Shown in pieces: positions 1 through 8,405 of a stretch of DNA of 64,000 nt; positions within the stretch are counted from its first letter, which is position 1; the number at the start of each line of letters is the position of its first letter. The stretch covers positions 3,027,501-3,091,500 of the forward strand of contig NZ_CP110678.1 of NCBI RefSeq assembly GCF_026167545.1, given 5' to 3'. The position numbers and the translations under genes were made by a program. The notes under the pieces were generated by a model that did not search any database, was not told the DNA's origin, and saw nothing but the letters and a program-made list of their open reading frames with translations. The stretch is from Sphingomonas sp. S1-29 (lineage in GTDB: Bacteria > Pseudomonadota > Alphaproteobacteria > Sphingomonadales > Sphingomonadaceae).

Positions 1-387
1 GCGAAGGTCAGCACCGCCGAAACCGGCTGGCGGATGGTCGGCGATCCGCAGGGCAAGCGCGCGGTGACGCATTGGGAAGTGCTGCGCGAGCATCAGGGCC
101 GCGCATTGGTGGCCTTCACGCCCGAGACGGGGCGGACGCACCAGATCCGCGTCCACGCCTCGCACGGCATGGGAATCCCGATCGTCGGCGACCCGGTCTA
201 TGGCCGGGCCGACCAGCGGCTGGTGATGCTGTTGCACGCGGTCGAGCTGTCGGTGCCGCGCGAGGGCAAGCCGCCGGTCGCCGCGACGTCGGAGCTACCC
301 GAGCGTTTTGCGCTGGCGGGGTTCGGGCCGGTGCCGGTTGCCGTTGCCGAGCCGAGCGATCAGCCGAGCGACCCGGCGGGTGTCTGA
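1..387 (+). CDS. RluA-family pseudouridine synthase, C-terminal part
   Basis: The reading frame is open from the window edge to TGA at 385-387, giving about 128 residues. It contains GRTHQIRVH near residue 43, the conserved motif that follows the catalytic Asp domain in RluA/RluC/RluD pseudouridine synthases, and then PIVGDPVYG, also typical of the family. The enzyme isomerises uridines in 23S rRNA or tRNA. The N-terminal half with the catalytic Asp lies outside the window, so the RluA/C/D subtype cannot be assigned. Its 3' end overlaps the next gene by 8 bp, which suggests co-translation with arfB. Confidence 0.9.
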   Translation, partial: AKVSTAETGWRMVGDPQGKRAVTHWEVLREHQGRALVAFTPETGRTHQIRVHASHGMGIPIVGDPVYGRADQRLVMLLHAVELSVPREGKPPVAATSELPERFALAGFGPVPVAVAEPSDQPSDPAGV

Positions 388-787
388 CTATCGCATCCCC
401 GACGAAGCGATCGTCGAGGAACGTTTCCTCGCCGCGACCGGGCCGGGGGGGCAGAATGTCAACAAAGTGGCGACCGCGGTGCAACTGCGCGTCGATGTTT
501 ACCGGCTGGGGCTCGCGCCCTGGGCCTATGCACAACTCAAGACGCTGGCGGGCAGCCGGATGACCGCGGGCGGCGAATTGCTGATCACCGCGCGGCGATT
601 TCGCACGCAGGAAGCGAATCGCGAGGATGCCCGCGCGCGGCTGTCTGAACTGGTCGGCCAGGCGATGGTGCGCCAGGCGCGGCGGATCGCGACCAAGCCG
701 AGCCGCAATGCCAAGGCCAAGCGGGTCGATGCGAAGAAAAGCCGCGCGAATGTGAAGGCGGGGCGCGGCAAGGTGTCGATGGATTGA
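380..787 (+). CDS. arfB: Alternative ribosome-rescue factor B (peptidyl-tRNA hydrolase)
   Basis: About 135 residues. GPGGQNVNK near residue 22 is the class I release-factor GGQ motif that hydrolyses peptidyl-tRNA. The C-terminus is a Lys/Arg-rich tail (KPSRNAKAKR... KKSRANVKAGRGK), the part that in ArfB/YaeJ enters the empty mRNA channel of stalled ribosomes. I place the start at GTG 380 because the product then begins VSDYRIPDEAIVEE as in family members, and it overlaps the stop of the pseudouridine synthase. An ATG further upstream in this frame would add residues foreign to the family. Both neighbours act on ribosomes. Confidence 0.92.
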   Translation: MSDYRIPDEAIVEERFLAATGPGGQNVNKVATAVQLRVDVYRLGLAPWAYAQLKTLAGSRMTAGGELLITARRFRTQEANREDARARLSELVGQAMVRQARRIATKPSRNAKAKRVDAKKSRANVKAGRGKVSMD

Positions 788-826
788 GGAGAAGGGGGGA
801 GGGGAGCAGAGCAGCCCATCTCCCTG

Positions 827-923
827 CCGTTCGCCCTGAGCTTGTCGAAGGGTCGGCCCGAACCATCAACCCGCGCGCCATTCGAGATTGCGGGCCGCCC
901 TTCGACAAGCTCAGGGCGAACGG
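827..923. repeat. REP-like inverted pair (copy A)
   Basis: Two 26-nt arms, 827-852 and 898-923, are perfect reverse complements separated by 45 nt. Each arm is itself a small hairpin: CCCT and AGGG flank the core GAGCTTGTCGA. The same element recurs as pairs at 43391-43484, 45123-45220 and 58309-58408 with different stem bases. It fills the gap between arfB and the next gene. I see no transposase nearby. Confidence 0.9.
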
Positions 924-961
924 AGTAGGGGGGAGCAAACCAACGCATCCGAAAGCCCGCC

Positions 962-1453
962 ATGTACGACTTCGCCATCACCGCGACCCAGAAATCCGAC
1001 CTCTATCGCGATCTCGCGCAAGCGCTCGACGCGCTGACCGCCGACGAGCGCGACGGGATCGCGAACATGGCCAATGCCGCGGCGTTGCTGTGGCAATATC
1101 TGCCCGACCTCAACTGGGCGGGATTCTACCGCGTCGTCGAGGGCGAACTGGTGCTCGGACCGTTCCAGGGGAAGGCTGCGTGCATCCGGATCGCGTTCGG
1201 CAAGGGCGTTTGCGGCGCCGCCGCCGCGACGTTCGAGACGCAGGTGGTCGCCGACGTCCACGCCTTCCCCGGCCACATCGCGTGCGACGCCGCCAGCCGC
1301 TCCGAGCTGGTGGTGCCGATCGTTCGCGACGGGGTGTTGCTCGGGGTGCTCGACCTCGACAGTCCGCTGCCCGGGCGCTTCGATGGCGAAGACGCCAAGG
1401 GGTGCGAGGCGCTGGTGGCGATGCTCGCCGACCGGCTCGACCTGCCCCGATAA
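962..1453 (+). CDS. msrC: Free methionine-(R)-sulfoxide reductase, GAF domain
   Basis: 163 residues, a single GAF domain. It carries the three conserved cysteines of the fRMsr (YebR/MsrC) family, in KAACIRIAF, GKGVCG and HIACDAASRSE. The last of these motifs (CDxxSxSE) is characteristic of the family. The enzyme reduces free L-methionine-(R)-sulfoxide in the cytoplasm, using thioredoxin. The length matches the family. The ATG follows the REP pair, and the upstream sequence has only a weak ribosome-binding site. Confidence 0.9.
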   Translation: MYDFAITATQKSDLYRDLAQALDALTADERDGIANMANAAALLWQYLPDLNWAGFYRVVEGELVLGPFQGKAACIRIAFGKGVCGAAAATFETQVVADVHAFPGHIACDAASRSELVVPIVRDGVLLGVLDLDSPLPGRFDGEDAKGCEALVAMLADRLDLPR

Positions 1454-1569
1454 GGGACGCCGGCGTATCGTGACTCGATTCGCGGGCGCGCGCGCAAACT
1501 GTTAAGAAATCGTGAACGTGATCGCTACCTTCGCGATCGCGTTGGCGATGGCTGGCAGGGAGTGGACCG

Positions 1570-2487
1570 ATGCGAAGCTTGATGAAGACCGCGGTGCTGT
1601 TGGCGGCGCTGCCGATCGGAACCGCCGTGCAGGCGCGGCAGCAGGCCCGCCCCGCGATCGCGCCCGCCCCGGTAGCCCAGCCGGTGTCGATGCCGCGCCC
1701 CGCGATCCAGCCGGCGCGTTGGGGCGAGCGCTATCAGGGCCGCTGGCATGCCGGATACCGCGCGCCGGGCGGCTGGACCGCCTATCGCCGCCCGGTGCGC
1801 GGCTTTGGCGTGCCGCGCTACTGGATCCAGCCGAGCTTCTACATCGCCGATTTCGCGGGCTATGGGCTCGGCGCGCCGCCGCAGGGCTATAGCTGGTATC
1901 GCTATTATGACGACGCGGTGCTGATCGACCAGGCGGGCTATGTCCATGATTCGGTCGCTGGGGTCGATTGGAACCGCGACGGACGCGGCTATGTCGATCG
2001 CGCCGAGCCGTATCGCGATACGGCCTATGCTGCCCGGGCGACCGACGATGCCCCGATGATGGGCACCGTCGCCGGCGCCGCGATCAATCGCGCCAACGAT
2101 CGCGGACCGCAAGCGCCACCCCCGCCGCCCAGCCAGCGCCGCGGCGTCGATTATGCCGCGGCTTCGGTACCGGTCGTGGCGCCGCTAGCGCCGCCGCGCG
2201 CGGGCGTCCGCTATGGCGAGCGCGGCGAGGTCGTCCAGCCGCTGCCCGGAACGATGGTCGCCAATGTCGATAGCCGGCCCGGTGCGAACGCGATGCCGCG
2301 CGACTATGCCGCGGGAACGGTGACGACCCGCACCTATCAGCCGGGGGTGATTACCTCGCAGCGCACGGTGATGACCACCGCAGGCTATGTCGCCAATGGC
2401 TATTATTACCCGCCGGTGATGACGACGACGATCACCTACGGCCAGCCCGCGACGACGACGGTCAGCGAGGGGTCGGGACTCCCCTGA
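1570..2487 (+). CDS. RcnB-like secreted/periplasmic protein
   Basis: 305 residues with an N-terminal signal peptide (MRSLMKTAVLLAALPIG..AVQA). Residues about 65-125 hold an RcnB-type domain rich in Trp/Tyr (YSWYRYYDDAVLIDQAGYV resembles the YxWVRVGNDAVLVD pattern). RcnB in E. coli is periplasmic and linked to Ni/Co homeostasis, but the sphingomonad homologues have no tested role. The rest is low-complexity, with a Pro-rich stretch near residue 180 and a Thr/Tyr-rich C-terminus. Its 3' end overlaps the convergent DUF1289 gene by 26 bp. Confidence 0.75.
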   Translation: MRSLMKTAVLLAALPIGTAVQARQQARPAIAPAPVAQPVSMPRPAIQPARWGERYQGRWHAGYRAPGGWTAYRRPVRGFGVPRYWIQPSFYIADFAGYGLGAPPQGYSWYRYYDDAVLIDQAGYVHDSVAGVDWNRDGRGYVDRAEPYRDTAYAARATDDAPMMGTVAGAAINRANDRGPQAPPPPPSQRRGVDYAAASVPVVAPLAPPRAGVRYGERGEVVQPLPGTMVANVDSRPGANAMPRDYAAGTVTTRTYQPGVITSQRTVMTTAGYVANGYYYPPVMTTTITYGQPATTTVSEGSGLP

Positions 2488-2719
2488 CCGCGTCGTCGGT
2501 GGAGACGGCGCGGTCGCCCAGCAGCCGGATCCGGGCGGGCAGCTGATCGAGGATCGCCTGCCGCGCGGCGTCGTCGCCCGCCGACCATGTGGCGATCTCG
2601 CTACCGCTGCGCCCGCACCCCAGGCACCAGCCGGTCGCCTTGTCGAGCGTGCAGACCAGGTTGCACGGGCTCGCTACCTTGGGCGGGGAAGGGAAGGCGA
2701 TGAAGTCGGCGGCGGCCAT
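2462..2719 (-). CDS. DUF1289 small Cys-rich protein
   Basis: 85 residues. It matches DUF1289: SPCNLVCTLDKATGWCLGCG supplies four cysteines in a C-x3-C...C-x2-C pattern, suggesting metal binding, followed by W and the small helical region RQAILDQLPAR. No biochemical function is established. It lies 8 bp downstream of the DEAD-box helicase on the same strand, so the two are probably co-transcribed. Its 3' end overlaps the convergent RcnB-like gene. Confidence 0.8.
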   Translation of the reverse strand: MAAADFIAFPSPPKVASPCNLVCTLDKATGWCLGCGRSGSEIATWSAGDDAARQAILDQLPARIRLLGDRAVSTDDAVRGVPTPR

Positions 2720-2727
2720 TGCGTGCT

Positions 2728-4224
2728 TCAGCGGTTCAGCGTGACTTCCAGGAACGCCGGGAACGGGCCGTTCCAGCCATCGTCGGGCTGATCGTCGGCC
2801 TGGCGTTCGTGGCGCGCCGGACGGTCGCCACGGCGCGAGCGCCCCTCGTCGCGTGAACGGCCTTCGTCGCGCGAGCGGCTGGCTTCCTGCGGCCGTGCAT
2901 CGTCGCGCGGACGGCGCTCTTCGCGCACCGGGCGGACGATCTCGGCGGGCAGCGGATCGTCGAGGATCGGCTCGGGGAGGATTTCGGCGATCTCGGGTTC
3001 GAAGCTCGGCGCGTTCGTCCGCGGCTTGGCACCGCGGCGCGGCGAGCGCTCGCGGCGCGGGCTGTCGGCGACGGGCTCCCGCGCGGCGGGCGTTTCGACC
3101 GTTGCGGCGGCGGGGGCCGCCAGGCGCTCGATCTTCTGCCCCTGCAGCTTCTCGATATTCGCGACGTTCTCGGCGTCCTCGGGGGTCACGAAGGTATAGG
3201 CGACCCCCGTCGCGCCCGCGCGGCCGGTGCGGCCGATGCGGTGGACATAATCGTCGGGATGCCAGGGCGCGTCGAAATTGACGACGTGGCTGACCCCCTT
3301 GATGTCGAGCCCGCGCGCGGCGACGTCCGACGCGACCAGGATATTGACCTCGCCGCGCTTGAAGCGATCGAGCTCGGCCAGCCGTGCCGACTGGTCCATG
3401 TCGCCATGGATCTCGCTCGACGCCAGCCCCGAGCGGCGCAGGCTCTTGTTCAGCTCGCGCACCGTCGTCTTGCGGTTGCAGAAGATGATCGCGGTGCGCA
3501 CCTCTTCCTGCTGCAGCAGCGCCAGGAGCGTCGATCGCTTGGCGTCGGACTTCAGCGGCACCAGATATTGGGCGATGCTGAGATTGCTCGATGCCGGGCG
3601 CGACACCTCGATCATCTTGGGATTGTCGAGAAACTTGTCGGCCAGCTTCTTGATCGGTGGCGGCATCGTCGCCGAGAACAACAGCGTCTGGCGCGCCTTG
3701 GGCAGCTTGGTGCAGATTTCCTCGATATCGGGGATGAACCCCATGTCGAGCATCCGATCGGCCTCGTCGATCACCAGCAGCGAACAGCCGGTGAGCAGGA
3801 TCTTGCCGCGCCCGAACAGGTCCATCAGCCGGCCCGGCGTCGCGATCAGCACGTCGACGCCCTTTTCGAGCGCCGCCATCTGGTCGCCCATCGACACGCC
3901 GCCGATCAGCAGCGCCATCGAAAGGCCCGAATATTTGCCGTATTTCTCGAAATTCTCAGCGACCTGCGCGGCGAGTTCGCGGGTTGGCTCGAGGATCAGC
4001 GAGCGCGGCATCCGTGCGCGGCTGCGCCCCTGCGCCAGGATGTCGATCATCGGCAGCACGAACGACGCGGTCTTGCCGGTGCCGGTCTGGGCGATGCCGA
4101 TCAGGTCGCGCATCATCAGGACCGAGGGGATCGCGCTCGCCTGAATCGGCGTCGGCTCGGTATAACCCGATTCATTGACGGCACGCAGTAGTTCGTCAGA
4201 CAGGCCGAGATCGGCAAAGCTCAT
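2728..4224 (-). CDS. DEAD-box ATP-dependent RNA helicase (RhlE-like)
   Basis: 498 residues. The helicase core (about 1-375) shows Q motif TPIQ, Walker A AQTGTGKT, PTRELA, TPGRL, DEAD, SAT, and C-terminal motifs ARGLD and HRIGRTGRAG. The product unwinds RNA in ribosome assembly or cold/decay pathways. After the core comes a basic and acidic disordered tail with SRDEGR repeats, ending GPFPAFLEVTLNR. Such Arg-rich tails are common in RhlE-type enzymes and tether RNA. The start ATG is at 4224. The precise paralogue (RhlE or DbpA) is not resolved. Confidence 0.93.
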   Translation of the reverse strand: MSFADLGLSDELLRAVNESGYTEPTPIQASAIPSVLMMRDLIGIAQTGTGKTASFVLPMIDILAQGRSRARMPRSLILEPTRELAAQVAENFEKYGKYSGLSMALLIGGVSMGDQMAALEKGVDVLIATPGRLMDLFGRGKILLTGCSLLVIDEADRMLDMGFIPDIEEICTKLPKARQTLLFSATMPPPIKKLADKFLDNPKMIEVSRPASSNLSIAQYLVPLKSDAKRSTLLALLQQEEVRTAIIFCNRKTTVRELNKSLRRSGLASSEIHGDMDQSARLAELDRFKRGEVNILVASDVAARGLDIKGVSHVVNFDAPWHPDDYVHRIGRTGRAGATGVAYTFVTPEDAENVANIEKLQGQKIERLAAPAAATVETPAAREPVADSPRRERSPRRGAKPRTNAPSFEPEIAEILPEPILDDPLPAEIVRPVREERRPRDDARPQEASRSRDEGRSRDEGRSRRGDRPARHERQADDQPDDGWNGPFPAFLEVTLNR

Positions 4225-4311
4225 GCGAATGTCCGGAAATCGCGGGCGCGCGATGCACCCGCAGGTTCAAATCGGGTCGCGGATTTGCGCCGGATTGTCA
4301 AGGTTCGCGCG

Positions 4312-4794
4312 TCAGCGCGCGGGCACCAGCGACCGGAAACCCTCGATCCGGCACGTGCCCCCCGATGCCGAGCGGATCGTGTCGCGCTGCGCGCACAACC
4401 GCCCGTCGCTGGTGCGTGCGACGGTGAAGCCCTGATAGAAGCCGAGCGCGGGGCAATCGCCGTCCAGCTTGGCGCGCATCCGCTTGCCGCCGGCCAATAC
4501 CAGGTCGACGCTGTCGGGCCGCGTGATCGCTGCGCCTGCGAGCGACTCCATCGGCACGCATTGTTCGCTGCGCTGTTCGACCCAGCTGATCGGCGGCAGC
4601 GGCGCTGCCGAGGCGATCGGGGTGCGCGGTATCGATAGGCGCGTGACGCGGATCAGGATCCGCTGGCGGACACGAAGCGTGGCCGGCTGGGCGGGTTCGG
4701 CGGGGCGAACCTGCGCTTGCTGCGCGGGCGCCGCCCCGATCCAAAGGAGCATCGCCGTCAAAAAAGGAAACGGTATCGCCAATACATGCACCAT
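4312..4794 (-). CDS. Conserved hypothetical secreted protein
   Basis: 160 residues if started at ATG 4794 (MVHVLAIPFPFLTAMLLW), which gives a clear signal peptide ending APAQQ. The frame remains open far upstream as an antisense shadow of the oxidase gene, so the start rests on the signal sequence. The mature part has four cysteines (EQCVP, DGDCPAL, RLCAQRD, GGTCRIEGF), probably two disulfides, and the motif DCPALGFYQGF. I recognise this as a recurring sphingomonad periplasmic protein of unknown function. Confidence 0.7.
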   Translation of the reverse strand: MVHVLAIPFPFLTAMLLWIGAAPAQQAQVRPAEPAQPATLRVRQRILIRVTRLSIPRTPIASAAPLPPISWVEQRSEQCVPMESLAGAAITRPDSVDLVLAGGKRMRAKLDGDCPALGFYQGFTVARTSDGRLCAQRDTIRSASGGTCRIEGFRSLVPAR

Positions 4795-4875
4795 CGTGCG
4801 CGAAACTGCGGAAACTGGGTTGAACGTCCGATGAATTGCTCGCGCCTCGGCGGCTATGCTACGCCTTGCGTGACC

Positions 4876-6321
4876 ATGACGCCAGCCCAGACCCTGATGA
4901 TCGCGGCGGCGCGCGCGCGCCTGGGCGAACGCGCGGTGATCGACGATTCCGAGCTGATCGCGCCCTGGCTGGTCGATTGGCGCGGCCGCTATCATGGGCA
5001 GGCGCCGGCGATCCTCCAGCCCGCCGATACCGCGGGCGTCGCCGCGATCGTCGCGCTGGCCGCCGAGCATCGCGTCGCGTTGGTGCCGCAGGGGGGGAAC
5101 ACTTCGATGGTCGGCGGGGCGACGCCGCCCGCCGATGGCAGCGCGCTGATCCTGTCGCTGCGCCGGCTGAACGCGGTGCGATCGGTATCGCCGAGCGAAG
5201 GCCTCGCGGTGGCCGAGGCGGGGGTGATCCTCGCCGATCTGCAAGCCGCCGCCGATGCCGAGGGGATGCGCTTTCCGCTGACATTGGGGTCGCGCGGATC
5301 GGCGACGATCGGCGGGCTGGTATCGACCAATGCCGGCGGCACCCAGGTGCTGCGTTTCGGCACGATGCGGCGGCTGGTGACGGGTATCGAGGCGGTGCTG
5401 CCCGACGGATCGGTGCATGACGGGCTGTCGTCGCTGAAGAAGGACAATCGCGGCTATGATCTCGACCAGCTGCTGATCGGCGCCGAGGGGACGCTGGGGA
5501 TCGTCACCGCCGCCGCGCTGACCTTGGTGCCCGGAATCGCGGTGCGCGCGGTCGCCTGGGCGGGATTGCGCTCGCCCGAGGACGCGCTGGCGCTGCTGCG
5601 CCGGATCGAGGCGCGCACCGAGCTGGTCGAAAGCTTCGAGATCATTCCCGGCGACACGCTGGCGCTGGCGATCGCGCATGTTCCCGGCGGCCGGTCGCCC
5701 GTGGCGGGGTCGCATCGCTGGCACGTGCTGATCGAGGCGGCGAGCGGCGATCCGCAGGCCGATCCCGCCGCGACGCTCGAAACGCTGCTTGGCGATGCGA
5801 TCGCCGACGGGCTGGTCGCCGATGCGACGATCGCCGCGAGCGAGGCGCAGGCCGCGGCATTCTGGACGTTGCGCGATTCGCTGTCGGCGGCCGAACGCGC
5901 GACCGGGCCGGCGGCGCAGCACGACATCTCGGTACCCGTGCCCGCGATGCCGCGCTTCATGATCGAGGCGGCGGCGGCGGTCGAGGCGCGCTTCCCCGGC
6001 ACCCACGCCACCGCGTTCGGCCATCTCGGCGACGGCAACGTCCATTTCCACGTCCGCGCGCCAGCGGGCGCCGATCCCGCGCGCTGGTATTCGCAGGATG
6101 CGCCGATCGCCACGCGCTTCGTCCACGATCTGGTCGTTGCCGCGGGCGGGTCGATCTCGGCCGAGCACGGTATCGGGCAGATGAAGCGCGACGAACTGGC
6201 GCGGCTGGGGCCACCGTCGCGGCTGGCGGCGCTGCGCGCGATCAAGACCGCGTTCGACCCGCAGGGGCTTTTCAACCCGGGCAAACTCGTGTCCCTTGCG
6301 CGCGACCTGCCCGCCACCTAG
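4876..6321 (+). CDS. FAD-linked oxidase, D-2-hydroxyacid dehydrogenase type
   Basis: 481 residues. The N-terminal FAD-binding PCMH domain has PQGGNTSMVGGATP, GSRGSATIGGLVSTNAGG (pyrophosphate binding) and LIGAEGTLGIVT. The C-terminal FAD-oxidase_C domain has FGHLGDGNVHFHV (metal/substrate ligands), EHGIGQMKRDEL and FDPQGLFNPGKL. This is the D-2-hydroxyglutarate/D-lactate dehydrogenase-like family, which oxidises D-2-hydroxyacids and passes electrons to an acceptor. The start at ATG 4876 gives the usual N-terminus; upstream codons are non-homologous. It is divergent from the secreted protein at 4312-4794. The substrate cannot be told from sequence. Confidence 0.88.
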   Translation: MTPAQTLMIAAARARLGERAVIDDSELIAPWLVDWRGRYHGQAPAILQPADTAGVAAIVALAAEHRVALVPQGGNTSMVGGATPPADGSALILSLRRLNAVRSVSPSEGLAVAEAGVILADLQAAADAEGMRFPLTLGSRGSATIGGLVSTNAGGTQVLRFGTMRRLVTGIEAVLPDGSVHDGLSSLKKDNRGYDLDQLLIGAEGTLGIVTAAALTLVPGIAVRAVAWAGLRSPEDALALLRRIEARTELVESFEIIPGDTLALAIAHVPGGRSPVAGSHRWHVLIEAASGDPQADPAATLETLLGDAIADGLVADATIAASEAQAAAFWTLRDSLSAAERATGPAAQHDISVPVPAMPRFMIEAAAAVEARFPGTHATAFGHLGDGNVHFHVRAPAGADPARWYSQDAPIATRFVHDLVVAAGGSISAEHGIGQMKRDELARLGPPSRLAALRAIKTAFDPQGLFNPGKLVSLARDLPAT

Positions 6322-6355
6322 AGCGCGGCGGACTTTATTCGTCCGGGAGAGTAAG

Positions 6356-7147
6356 ATGGCCACCGTGCCGCAGTCGCAATCGCTGCCCCTTTTCTACAAC
6401 AACCTCGAGCCGCTTTCGAGCCAGACCCATGCCGACTTCCGCGTGCGCCCGGCCAATGTGGCGCCGTTCCTCGCCAAGCATCACGCGGTGCCGCTGACCG
6501 TCGAGGAATTCCCGCTGGTCCAGCGCCGGATGCCGATCGTCTTTTCGATCGGTGACGATCCGGTGCCGCTGGCGCTGATGGGCCTCAATGAGGGCGTGAA
6601 CACCTTCATCGACGATGCTGGCGCGCTGGTCGACAACGAGGTGTATGTCCCCGCCTATATCCGCCGCTATCCCTATCTGCTCGCCAAGCTGCGTCCCGAC
6701 ACCGACGAATTGTCGCTGTGCTTCGATCCGACGTCGGAAACGATCGGCGCGTTCGAGGATGGCGAACGCCTGTTCGAGAACGGCGAGCCGACCGAGCTGA
6801 CCAAGGGCATCCTGAACTTCGCCGAGCAGTTCGAGCAGGCAGGCCAGCGCACCGGCCAGTTCATGCGCGAGCTCAAGGAATTGGGCATCCTGATGGACGG
6901 CGAAATCTCGATCCAGCCCGAGGGCGCGCAGCCCTTCGTCTATCGTGGTTTCCAGATGGTCGACGAGAAGAAGCTGAACGATCTGCGCGGCGACCAGCTG
7001 CGCAAGCTGACGCAGAACGGCATCCTGCCGCTCGTCTATGCGCACCTGTTCTCGCTCAGCCTGATGCGCGACCTGTTCTCGAAGCAAATGCAGCAGGGCA
7101 AAATGCCGCAGCAGGCGCAGCCGCTGAACGCCCAGCCACTCAACTGA
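6356..7147 (+). CDS. SapC family protein
   Basis: 263 residues from ATG 6356, preceded by GGGAGA about 6 nt upstream. It matches the SapC family (named after a Campylobacter S-layer-associated gene) through FYNNLEPLSSQTHADFRV, FSIGDDPVPLALMGL and YVPAYIRRYPYLLA. No signal peptide or membrane segment is visible, so a cytoplasmic location is likely. The biochemical role is unknown. Sphingomonads and other alphaproteobacteria often carry it. It stands alone, followed by the small-RNA locus. Confidence 0.88.
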   Translation: MATVPQSQSLPLFYNNLEPLSSQTHADFRVRPANVAPFLAKHHAVPLTVEEFPLVQRRMPIVFSIGDDPVPLALMGLNEGVNTFIDDAGALVDNEVYVPAYIRRYPYLLAKLRPDTDELSLCFDPTSETIGAFEDGERLFENGEPTELTKGILNFAEQFEQAGQRTGQFMRELKELGILMDGEISIQPEGAQPFVYRGFQMVDEKKLNDLRGDQLRKLTQNGILPLVYAHLFSLSLMRDLFSKQMQQGKMPQQAQPLNAQPLN

Positions 7148-7235
7148 CGCACACCCGCCGCGGCCGTCCCAACGACGGTCGCGGCGCCGATTTGTCGATG
7201 CTTTGCAACGCTTGGGCGAATGTCGCCCGAAAGCC

Positions 7236-7264
7236 TTGAAGCGCCAAAACCCATCGCCTATATC
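7236..7264 (+). promoter_or_regulatory. Sigma70-type promoter for the small RNA
   Basis: TTGAAG (7236-7241), a 17-nt spacer and TATATC (7259-7264) form a good housekeeping promoter in otherwise GC-rich DNA. Transcription would start near 7271, immediately before the hairpins of the downstream RNA. Confidence 0.6.
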
Positions 7265-7270
7265 GGCCTT

Positions 7271-7380
7271 ACGCGATCTCGTGTCCCCCCTTTCGCGGGA
7301 TCGTGCGACACGCCTTTCAGGCGTGTCTCCTCCCTGAACCTTGGCCACCTCGTACGGTTACGTACGGGGTGGTTTTTTTA
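7271..7380 (+). ncRNA. Probable trans-acting small RNA (suhB/alpha-r8-like)
   Basis: No ORF fits here. A promoter-like element ends at 7264, and a rho-independent terminator ends at about 7379, so the transcript would be about 110 nt. It folds into three hairpins. Hairpin 1 pairs 7274-7281 with 7296-7303, exposing TGTCCCCCCTTTCG in its loop. Hairpin 2 pairs 7307-7315 with 7319-7327. A single-stranded TCCTCCCTGAACCTTGG follows, and then the terminator. C-rich anti-Shine-Dalgarno sequences in loops, plus the CCTCCCTGAACC linker, recall the suhB-type sRNAs of alphaproteobacteria. The family assignment is from memory, not from a covariance search. Confidence 0.65.
7345..7379 (+). terminator. Rho-independent terminator of the small RNA
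   Basis: A 12-bp stem (7345-7356 with 7361-7372, one T-G wobble) with loop GTTA is followed by seven T (7373-7379). Confidence 0.9.
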
Positions 7381-7400
7381 TGCGGTGCTCGCGGTCGTGG

Positions 7401-8255
7401 TCATTCGGCGGCGGCAGCGATCGGGGTGATCTCGTCGAGCAGCGCATCGATCATCGTGCGCAGGATATGTCCCAGCCGCTGCGCGCCCGCGTTGGGGGTC
7501 AGCGTCATGGGATCGAGATACAGCGTGCGATCGAATTCGATCTGCACCGCGTGGATGCCCGCTGCGGGCGCGCCATGCGCGTCGAGGATATGCCCGCCGG
7601 CATAGGGTGCGTTGGTCGCGATCCGCAGCCCGCTGGCGGTGGCGGCGCCCTCGATCCGCGCGAGGTACGGCGCTGCGGCGCTCTGGCCGAAGCGATCGCC
7701 CAGCACGATCCGCGCCGGCGCCTCGCCCGCCAGCGTCGGCATCGAATGGATGTCGAGCAGCACCGCGACGCCGAAGCGCCGCCGCGCCGCCGCCAGCGCG
7801 GCAGCGAGCGCTGCGTGATAGGGCCGATGATCCTCGACGATCCGCGCCATCACCTCGTCGCCGCGCAGCCGCCGCCGCCACACGTCGCCCGAGACCCCGG
7901 CGCGCCGCGGGACGAGCCCGAGCCCGCCCTTGAGCTTGGCCGATTCGAACGGCATCGCGCTGGCCGAGACGCCTTCGTCGATCCGTGGATCGCGCTCGTC
8001 CTCGCCGCGGTTGAGGTCGATCCAGGCGCGGGCGCGGCGCGCGACCAGCATCGTTTCGTCGCGGCGCGCGGCATGCGCGATCGAATCGACATGGCGGTCC
8101 TCAAGCGGCAGCAATGCCGCGAGAGGGAGCCGGATCGCCGCCAGCATCGCCGCGGGATATTCGCGTCCGGCATGCGGCACCGACAGGACCACCGGCGATG
8201 CGGGCTCGGCAGGGCCGAACCGATCGAAGCTCGGCGATGCTGCGCTGCTGGTCAC
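7401..8255 (-). CDS. N-formylglutamate amidohydrolase family protein
   Basis: 284 residues. Family motifs: VVLSVPHAGREYP, ETMLVARRARAWIDLNR, LLDIHSMP and NAPYAGGHI. These include His/Asp/Glu ligands of the metal site in this M14-like hydrolase family. The enzyme cleaves N-formyl-L-glutamate (end of one histidine-degradation route) or related N-formyl amino acids. No hut genes are nearby, so the substrate is uncertain. I chose the GTG start at 8255 (VTSSAASPSFDRFG), since family members begin shortly before FDRxGP. TTG or ATG codons upstream are possible alternatives. Confidence 0.85.
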   Translation of the reverse strand: MTSSAASPSFDRFGPAEPASPVVLSVPHAGREYPAAMLAAIRLPLAALLPLEDRHVDSIAHAARRDETMLVARRARAWIDLNRGEDERDPRIDEGVSASAMPFESAKLKGGLGLVPRRAGVSGDVWRRRLRGDEVMARIVEDHRPYHAALAAALAAARRRFGVAVLLDIHSMPTLAGEAPARIVLGDRFGQSAAAPYLARIEGAATASGLRIATNAPYAGGHILDAHGAPAAGIHAVQIEFDRTLYLDPMTLTPNAGAQRLGHILRTMIDALLDEITPIAAAAE

Positions 8256-8405
8256 CGCTTCGTTGCTAAACGCTGCCGATGGCGCCGACAATGCAGTATC
8301 GGGGCCGCATTCGCGCCGGTTTCGCCGCGGCGTCGGCTGGAAAATATTAAGGGCTTGTCCCATAGGATGGCGAGGGCGCCGGGGCCGGCGAGAGACGGGG
8401 ACGTG

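Noticed and set aside
4312..6363. 683-codon minus-strand frame over the FAD-linked oxidase
   Set aside because: Only its last 160 codons (from 4794) look real; the rest is antisense to a motif-complete oxidase.
7341..8402. Upstream extension of the cpdR frame
   Set aside because: The extension is antisense to the N-formylglutamate amidohydrolase; the receiver domain starts exactly at ATG 8406.
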